Assembly (NCBI RefSeq): GCF_000282115.1
Contig: NZ_AKJY01000101.1
Coordinates: 16,114-80,113 of the forward strand
DNA length: 64,000 bases
Direction: 5' to 3'
From: Chryseobacterium populi
GTDB lineage: Bacteria > Bacteroidota > Bacteroidia > Flavobacteriales > Weeksellaceae
Each line of letters opens with the position of its first letter. The stretch's first letter is position 1. A program made the position numbers and the translations under genes. Below the pieces are notes generated by a model that was not told the origin of the DNA, did not search any database, and saw only the letters and a list, made by a program, of their open reading frames with translations. Below are positions 59,226-64,000 of this stretch, piece by piece.

Positions 59226-59549
59226 TCAGCCGATAAAAGCAAATTTATCTTCAAACATTTTTCCAAATAACGGAACAGGTTTTTCGGCGCCATTGGCTGC
59301 ATTAATGATTCCCAATACCCAGAATACAAGGATTAAAAGTCCTGCCATTCCTAAAAAAGCCAGTGCAGGTGTTATAGAAATCAGAATTCTTATAATGATA
59401 TTAAAAGCAATGCTCACAATCATCAGTCCTAACGATTGTCTTAAATGATATTTAAGCAGGGAATCCGCTTTCTCTTTTCCTGAAAAATAAGCGATCAGCC
59501 AACCTATAAGAGTGATATAGGAGATGATGGATAAATTTTTGTTGTTCAT
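59226..59549 (-). CDS. DUF4870/Tic20-like small membrane protein
   Basis: A 107-residue protein with about three helices. LSIISYITLIGWLIAYFSG, KADSLLKYHLRQSLGLMIVSIAFNIIIRIL and MAGLLILVFWVLGIINAANGAEKPVPLFGKMF match the DUF4870 pattern, in particular the His-x-x-Gln (YHLRQSLG) and the NGxxxPxPxxG end. It is the first gene of a five-gene operon; a 14-bp palindrome CAGCAATATTGCTG lies at 59572-59585 near the expected promoter. Confidence 0.87.
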   Translation of the reverse strand: MNNKNLSIISYITLIGWLIAYFSGKEKADSLLKYHLRQSLGLMIVSIAFNIIIRILISITPALAFLGMAGLLILVFWVLGIINAANGAEKPVPLFGKMFEDKFAFIG

Positions 59550-59571
59550 ACTTTTGGTATATAAGGTTTTC

Positions 59572-59585
59572 CAGCAATATTGCTG
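59572..59585. promoter_or_regulatory. 14-bp palindrome upstream of the DUF4870 operon
   Basis: CAGCAATATTGCTG is self-complementary. A minus-strand box AATCTTTG (59595-59588), one base from TAnnTTTG, sits next to it, so the palindrome would overlap the transcription start. Operator role is inferred. Confidence 0.45.
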
Positions 59586-59783
59586 TTACAAAGATTCGGG
59601 TATATACGGGCTTATCCAAATCCTACCCTTCTACAAAGCATCTACCACGACCTGAAAAAGTGTCTACAATATGACTACAGAAATCAAACAAAACTGGTTT
59701 TCAATATTTTACATTTAAGCACAAACCATTATATTTATTAACTTTTATATGGGTTTTTAACAATTTGTATTAATTTTAGGTAT

Positions 59784-61640
59784 ATGAAATTTGTATTCTG
59801 TAAATTGTTTATATACATCAGTATTACTGTGGGTATCAGCCTTTTTGCTCAAAGTATGCGTACTGACAGCCTTCAATCGGTGATCAATAACCCTGGCCTA
59901 TCCGAAAAAAATAAGCCGGAATTATTAAACCGGCTTGCAGAAGCCTATAGAATCGATAGAAATTATACTGCCGCAGAGAATAAGGCGAGACAAAGTGCCC
60001 GTATTGCTTTACAATATAAAAATTATGTTGAAGCTGCCAAAGCTTATACCTTACTCACTGTTATCAAAGCAAATAATCAGCAGTTATCAGCCTTAAAGCA
60101 GACAAGTGATTCAGCATTGGTACTTGCTCAACAAGCTAAAAGTCCTGTAGCAATGGCCTACGGGTATTATGCCCAGGCATTTTTGTATAAGACCCTGGAT
60201 GATCCGGAGAAAAGAATAAAATTTTGCCAGTTGGGATTAAAAGAACAGGAGAATTCACCCGATCCTTATATTGCAGCTAAGTTATATTATCAGCTGTATG
60301 CTGCCCATTCAGACTGGAATAATATAAAGCAGGTCAACAGCTATGCCCGTAAAGCCACTCAAAATGCTTTAAAGACCAAAGATTATAACCTGCTCAGTAA
60401 TTGTTATGCTGCATTATCAGTAGCCCATGAATACAATTATAATGCTTCCCGGGAAAAAAAAGAGCTCGACAGTGTTTTGTTTTATCTGCAAAAAGCCGAA
60501 ACCCTTTATCTTAAATATCCGAAACAGGTAGCAAAATATACCCATGCCATCACCTGCATCAACATAGCCAATGTTTATTTAAAATATTTTCCGGATACCG
60601 ATAAAACGGCAGAATCAAAGGCTGTTTATTATGCCCAATCAGCAGGAAATATATTAAAGAACGTTCCCAATACCCAGGAAGTTACCGCCAGCAGCCTCGG
60701 TATATTAAGTGAATATGCTTCCAGAAAAGGAAATACTGCTTTGGCAGAAACCTATTTATTAGAAGCATATAACCTGATGAAAACCGGCGAACATCCCTAT
60801 TATTATACATTAATTAATGTAGTGGAATCATTATCCCGTTTTTATAAAGGACAGGGAAATTTTAAAAAAGCTCTTGAATTCCAGGAGGAAGTTACCCAAT
60901 ACAGCAATAAGAATTTTAATCAAAAACAGGCCCTGAGTGCCCAGAAATTGGAAATACAATTTGAAACCGAAAAAAAAAACAATGAAGTCCGGATTTTAAA
61001 AGAAAGAGAAGAAAGCCGCAAGTTACAAAGCTATTTATACGCGTGTATTGCCATTGCGTCTTTACTGGGACTTCTTTTTATGTTTCGTTCTTATCATTTT
61101 AAGTTACGCCTCTCATTACAACGTGAAAAGCAGCTTGAGCTGGAAAAACAGGAATCCGGGATGCAGATCAGGCTGGAAAAAGAAGAACAGGCCAGATTAA
61201 AAGCTGAACAACAGTTACTAGAAGCACAACAACAGCAATTACAGAAAGAAGCCATGGCCAATGTACTTCAGCTGGAACATAAAAACCGTATGCTGCATAC
61301 TATAAAAGATAAACTTGCAGATGATAATTCCCTGAATATGCAGAAAATTGTCAGGGAAGAAATGGTGCTCGATAATGATTTTGAAGATGCCAAATTAAGA
61401 ATTCAACAGATCTACCCTGAGTTTTTCAACCTTATCAATGAAAAGGCACAAAAGAAACTTACTCTTCTCGACATGAAGCTTTGCGCTTATCTCTATCTGA
61501 AAATGGATACCCGGCAGATTTCACAACTGCTGCATATTGAACCCAAGAGTGTACGGATGAGCCGGTACCGGATCAAGCAGAAATTAGGACTTGATAAAGA
61601 CGAAGATCTGAATCTTTTCCTGCAACAACTGGGAAGCTGA
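59784..61640 (+). CDS. Membrane-anchored TPR protein with C-terminal helix-turn-helix
   Basis: A 618-residue regulator-like protein. Signal peptide (MKFVFCKLFIYISITVGISLFAQ), then about ten TPR-like helix pairs in residues 30-390 (ALLNRLAEAYRIDRNYTAAENKAR; TASSLGILSEYASRKGNTALAETYLLEAYN), a membrane helix at about 415-433 (YACIAIASLLGLLFMF), a Gln/Glu-rich coiled coil (about 445-500) and a LuxR-like HTH at about 555-605 (LTLLDMKLCAYLYLKMDTRQISQLLHIEPKSVRMSRYRIKQKLGL). The TPR part would be periplasmic and the HTH cytoplasmic, so it may carry an envelope signal to DNA. This layout is common in Flavobacteriia. Its targets are unknown. Confidence 0.88.
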   Translation: MKFVFCKLFIYISITVGISLFAQSMRTDSLQSVINNPGLSEKNKPELLNRLAEAYRIDRNYTAAENKARQSARIALQYKNYVEAAKAYTLLTVIKANNQQLSALKQTSDSALVLAQQAKSPVAMAYGYYAQAFLYKTLDDPEKRIKFCQLGLKEQENSPDPYIAAKLYYQLYAAHSDWNNIKQVNSYARKATQNALKTKDYNLLSNCYAALSVAHEYNYNASREKKELDSVLFYLQKAETLYLKYPKQVAKYTHAITCINIANVYLKYFPDTDKTAESKAVYYAQSAGNILKNVPNTQEVTASSLGILSEYASRKGNTALAETYLLEAYNLMKTGEHPYYYTLINVVESLSRFYKGQGNFKKALEFQEEVTQYSNKNFNQKQALSAQKLEIQFETEKKNNEVRILKEREESRKLQSYLYACIAIASLLGLLFMFRSYHFKLRLSLQREKQLELEKQESGMQIRLEKEEQARLKAEQQLLEAQQQQLQKEAMANVLQLEHKNRMLHTIKDKLADDNSLNMQKIVREEMVLDNDFEDAKLRIQQIYPEFFNLINEKAQKKLTLLDMKLCAYLYLKMDTRQISQLLHIEPKSVRMSRYRIKQKLGLDKDEDLNLFLQQLGS

Positions 61641-61728
61641 ACTATCATCCTACCTTCTATTCGTTAAAGTTTCATAATAGATTATTTTATTTCGTTCTTC
61701 TTCTTTATTTTTAAGATCAAATTAGACC

Positions 61729-63168
61729 ATGAAAAAAATTGTATTCAGCATCTCTGCTCTGGTTGGCGGATTCTTTGCACAAGCTCAATTACAAAACCCA
61801 GGTTTTGAACAGACAGATAATAACTTTCCTGTAGAATGGAGCAATAAAATGAATGATTTGTATGAAATGAATGCAGACAACGGCGTTAAGCATTCAGGTT
61901 CCTATTCATTAAAAATATCAGATAAACAAGGTAATGCAAAAGGGTTACAAACCTTTTCACAGAAAGTTCCCGTTCCCGGAAAAGGTTTAAGAAAAGTGGA
62001 AATAAGCGCTTATATCAAATCAGAGGATACCCGGGGAAACATTGCACTCTGGACCCAGGTGCGTGATAAAGCCCAGAATATGGTAGATTTTGCAAATTCT
62101 GATACGCAAAAACGTAAAGTAATTCCCAATGGAGACTGGAAAAAATATTCTCTGGAATTTATGCTGGATGATCAGGCCGATTACTTTGTGTTGGGAGGTT
62201 TCCTGTCCGGAAACGGAAAAGTATGGTTTGATGATTTTAGCATTTCAGAAATTCCTTTTCCGGAAAATCCGGCCTCTAAAACTGCATTCAAATATATAGA
62301 TCAGTTTAAAAATATTGTCAAGAAAAATTCGATTTTCAAAGATAAAATAGACTGGAATATCCTGGAATCCAATCTGAAAAAAATATCAAATGGTATGGAA
62401 ACCGTAAAAGATACAGGCCCTGCCATTCAATATGTAATGAAAACTCTGAGTAATGCAGGAGATAATCATTCTTTCATTGATAATAAGGAATATGCTGAAG
62501 AGAAAAAAAGCATGAAAAATCCGCTGTATGAGCCATCTTCTAAATTACTGGATCAGAATATAGGCTATATTATGGTTCCTGCATTTTCTTCCCTGAATAA
62601 AGAAGTAGGCAGTTCTTTTGCTGAAAAAATCCAGAAGATGATTCAAAAACTGGATTCTGAAAATACAATTAAAGGCTGGATTGTAGACCTGAGAACCAAC
62701 ACCGGTGGAAATATGTATCCTATGATTACAGGTTTAGGACCTTTAACAGGCGAAGGTATTCTCGGTTATTTTACAAAAGACGGAAAAAATAAGACAGCGT
62801 GGAAATACAAGAATGGAAAAATGTATAATATTGAGGTTTCCAATCCTTATACCCTTAAAATTCCGGATCAGAAAATTGCTGTTTTAATAGGTCCCAGCAC
62901 GGCAAGCAGTGGTGAGGCGACTACTTTGTCATTTGTAGGGAAGACAAATATCAAAACCTTCGGACAACCCTCTGCAGGGCTTACCAGTGCTAATCAGGCC
63001 TATCAGCTTAGCGATGGTAGATCCCTTTATTTAGCTATTTCCTATGAAATGGACAGAACCGGAAAAGAATATAAAGGAAAAATACAGCCTGATTATATAA
63101 TAGAGCCGTCGGAAAATACCAATTTCGATGCGGAAATTCAGGCAGCCACTCAATGGATTCTGAAATAA
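61729..63168 (+). CDS. S41-family serine peptidase
   Basis: A 479-residue secreted protein with signal peptide MKKIVFSISALVGGFFAQAQ. Residues about 20-180 form a jelly-roll, carbohydrate-binding-like domain (LQNPGFEQTDNNFPVEW; SGSYSLKISDKQGNAKGLQTFSQ; KVWFDDFSISE). The S41 core follows: IGYIMVPAFSS, IKGWIVDLRTNTGGNMYPMITGLGPLTG, and IAVLIGPSTASSGEATTLSFVG with the nucleophile Ser393 or Ser394. Tail-specific-like peptidases of this group degrade secreted proteins; no PDZ domain is visible. It is followed by a terminator. Confidence 0.9.
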   Translation: MKKIVFSISALVGGFFAQAQLQNPGFEQTDNNFPVEWSNKMNDLYEMNADNGVKHSGSYSLKISDKQGNAKGLQTFSQKVPVPGKGLRKVEISAYIKSEDTRGNIALWTQVRDKAQNMVDFANSDTQKRKVIPNGDWKKYSLEFMLDDQADYFVLGGFLSGNGKVWFDDFSISEIPFPENPASKTAFKYIDQFKNIVKKNSIFKDKIDWNILESNLKKISNGMETVKDTGPAIQYVMKTLSNAGDNHSFIDNKEYAEEKKSMKNPLYEPSSKLLDQNIGYIMVPAFSSLNKEVGSSFAEKIQKMIQKLDSENTIKGWIVDLRTNTGGNMYPMITGLGPLTGEGILGYFTKDGKNKTAWKYKNGKMYNIEVSNPYTLKIPDQKIAVLIGPSTASSGEATTLSFVGKTNIKTFGQPSAGLTSANQAYQLSDGRSLYLAISYEMDRTGKEYKGKIQPDYIIEPSENTNFDAEIQAATQWILK

Positions 63169-63171
63169 AAT

Positions 63172-63203
63172 AAAAAGATTTTAATTTCAATCAAAATCTT
63201 TTT
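63172..63203 (+). terminator. Terminator of the S41 peptidase gene
   Basis: An 11-bp stem AAAAAGATTTT / AAAATCTTTTT with a 10-nt loop and further T, starting 3 nt after the stop. Confidence 0.82.
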
Positions 63204-63237
63204 TAATTTAAATTATTTGTATTTTTAAAATTCAAAT

Positions 63238-63309
63238 GGCCTCATAGTTCAATGGATAGAATAAAAGTTTCCTAAACTTTAGATCCAGGTTCGATCCCTG
63301 GTGGGGCTA
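63238..63309 (+). tRNA. tRNA-Arg (anticodon CCT)
   Basis: A 72-nt cloverleaf. The acceptor GGCCTCA pairs with TGGGGCT (with G-U pairs at positions 1 and 5). Anticodon stem AAAGT/ACTTT with loop TTCCTAA gives CCT (reads AGG). T-arm CCAGG-TTCGATC-CCTGG. Discriminator A; CCA not encoded. Confidence 0.93.
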
Positions 63310-63346
63310 CAAACCCTATATTATTATTTAGTAATATAGGGTTTGT
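63309..63346 (+). terminator. Terminator of tRNA-Arg
   Basis: A perfect 15-bp stem ACAAACCCTATATTA / TAATATAGGGTTTGT with an 8-nt loop, followed by ATTTTT, directly at the tRNA 3' end. Confidence 0.9.
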
Positions 63347-63563
63347 ATTTTTACTCTTTCCATTTGCAATCCCACTCGATACATTATTCACAGAGTTCTG
63401 AACCTGAACTATTTCTGCAATAAATAACAAAAATTGATTTGTTCTCTAACTAATCAAAATTATCACGATTAAAGGATTTATTATTGTTAATATAATATTC
63501 TGTTATTATAAAATACAAAACATTCCAATATTTTCGATTCCGATAAACATAAACTATTAACCT

Positions 63564-64000
63564 ATGCAAAAACTCTGCGGAAGTGCCTTATTCTTATGCA
63601 CTATCTTAAATATGTCTGCCCAGGAAGTGGTATGGCAAAAAGACATTAAATCCTCTACCCAGGATTTCCTGAGCCAGGTAACCACAACAATCGATCAGCA
63701 GTATTTAATTACAGGAAGTTCAATTCAGGCAGGTACTCTTCGGGAGCCTCAGGGTACGGGTGATTCTTCTATCAACTCTAAATCTTCAGCTAACAACCAG
63801 AACAACGGCTACGATTTTCATCTGGTGAAACTTGACCAGCAGGGTGAACAGGTTTGGGAAAAATATTTCTCAGGAAAAAATCATGATTTTTTGTCAGCTA
63901 CGGTGGCTACCCAGGAAGGAGGTTTTCTTTTGGCAGGAACTTCATATTCCGGAAAAGGACTGGACAAAAAAGAAGATTCCAAGGGCGGATCTGATCTATG
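63564..64000 (+). CDS. N-terminal part of a large secreted protein (runs off the window)
   Basis: An uninterrupted frame from the ATG at 63564 to the window end (145 codons seen). MQKLCGSALFLCTILNMSAQ is a signal peptide. The mature part begins EVVWQKDIKSSTQDFLSQ and holds repeats of the type YLITGSSIQAG...YDFHLVKLDQQGEQVWEKYFSGKNHDFLSATVATQEGGFLLAGTSYSGKG, a beta-propeller-like pattern found at the front of large Bacteroidetes surface or Rhs/YD-repeat proteins (inference from style). The C-terminus is outside the window, so a type IX sorting domain or toxin tip cannot be checked. Confidence 0.8.
   Translation, partial: MQKLCGSALFLCTILNMSAQEVVWQKDIKSSTQDFLSQVTTTIDQQYLITGSSIQAGTLREPQGTGDSSINSKSSANNQNNGYDFHLVKLDQQGEQVWEKYFSGKNHDFLSATVATQEGGFLLAGTSYSGKGLDKKEDSKGGSDL

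Noticed and set aside
1..64000. CRISPR arrays, rRNA genes, restriction or polymorphic-toxin loci
   Set aside because: No regularly spaced repeats, no rRNA sequence and no such genes were seen; the partial gene at the right edge could be Rhs-like, but its diagnostic end is outside the window.

Overview
This AT-rich window looks like chromosome from a Flavobacteriia member, most likely Chryseobacterium or a close relative (family Weeksellaceae). The support is the recurring flavobacterial promoter pattern (TTTG about 19-20 nt before TAnnTTTG), the type IX secretion protein PorQ beside cmk, a lipoprotein-type TamA (TamL), many short lipoproteins with an LxxC lipobox, a TonB-dependent receptor, the ResB-CcsA fusion, and lysine 6-aminotransferase paired with an ALDH7 enzyme. 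The genus is inferred from gene content and style; no search was run.

Layout. 0-9.5 kb: a lipoprotein, tRNA-Ala(GGC), a GNAT-MarR operon, and a complete four-gene RND efflux operon led by its own MarR/GbsR-type repressor. 9.5-14.7 kb: a DUF2007 protein, a two-gene lysine degradation unit (ALDH7 and lysine 6-aminotransferase), a tiny membrane protein, an RHH protein and an SPFH membrane protein. 14.8-19.6 kb: cytochrome c assembly (CcsBA), and an exported isochorismatase-like hydrolase with a Crp/Fnr regulator. 19.9-31 kb is mostly housekeeping: FtsK, a LolA-like protein, an LptF/G permease, pyrH-frr, porQ-cmk, a YtxH/holin-like envelope-stress trio and a SpoU RNA methyltransferase. 31-38.4 kb: TamL, a SanA/YdcF protein, a PaaE-like reductase, a TlpA-like lipoprotein and an FecCD-type ABC importer. 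38.4-45.2 kb: a fatty-acid beta-oxidation operon (MarR, FadN, FadA, FadE) with two matching palindromic operators in front and a REP-associated transposase between fadN and fadA. 45.4-51 kb: a small HD hydrolase, an M48 peptidase, a DUF2490 protein and a TonB receptor. 51-56 kb: UvrA, an NmrA-like protein and an epoxide hydrolase. 56-59.5 kb: a long intergenic region with paired DnaA-box sequences, a 20-codon ORF with a terminator and a dispersed repeat, then a five-gene envelope operon of unknown function containing one broken gene. 59.8-64 kb: a membrane-anchored TPR/HTH regulator, an S41 peptidase, tRNA-Arg(CCT) and the start of a large secreted protein cut by the window edge.

Most of the window is ordinary chromosome. 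The best leads are regulatory and structural: (1) twin 20-bp palindromes 84 bp apart upstream of the marR-fadNAE operon; (2) a RAYT-type transposase flanked by inverted REP hairpins inside that operon; (3) operator-like dyads inside the promoters of the two MarR-type units and an FNR-like dyad near -42 of the isochorismatase-Crp unit; (4) a doubly disrupted gene at 58.7-59.2 kb; (5) two very short ORFs that run directly into strong terminators; (6) a three-copy dispersed repeat; (7) seven-base periodic tracts between genes of operons. No CRISPR array, prophage, toxin-antitoxin or restriction system was seen.
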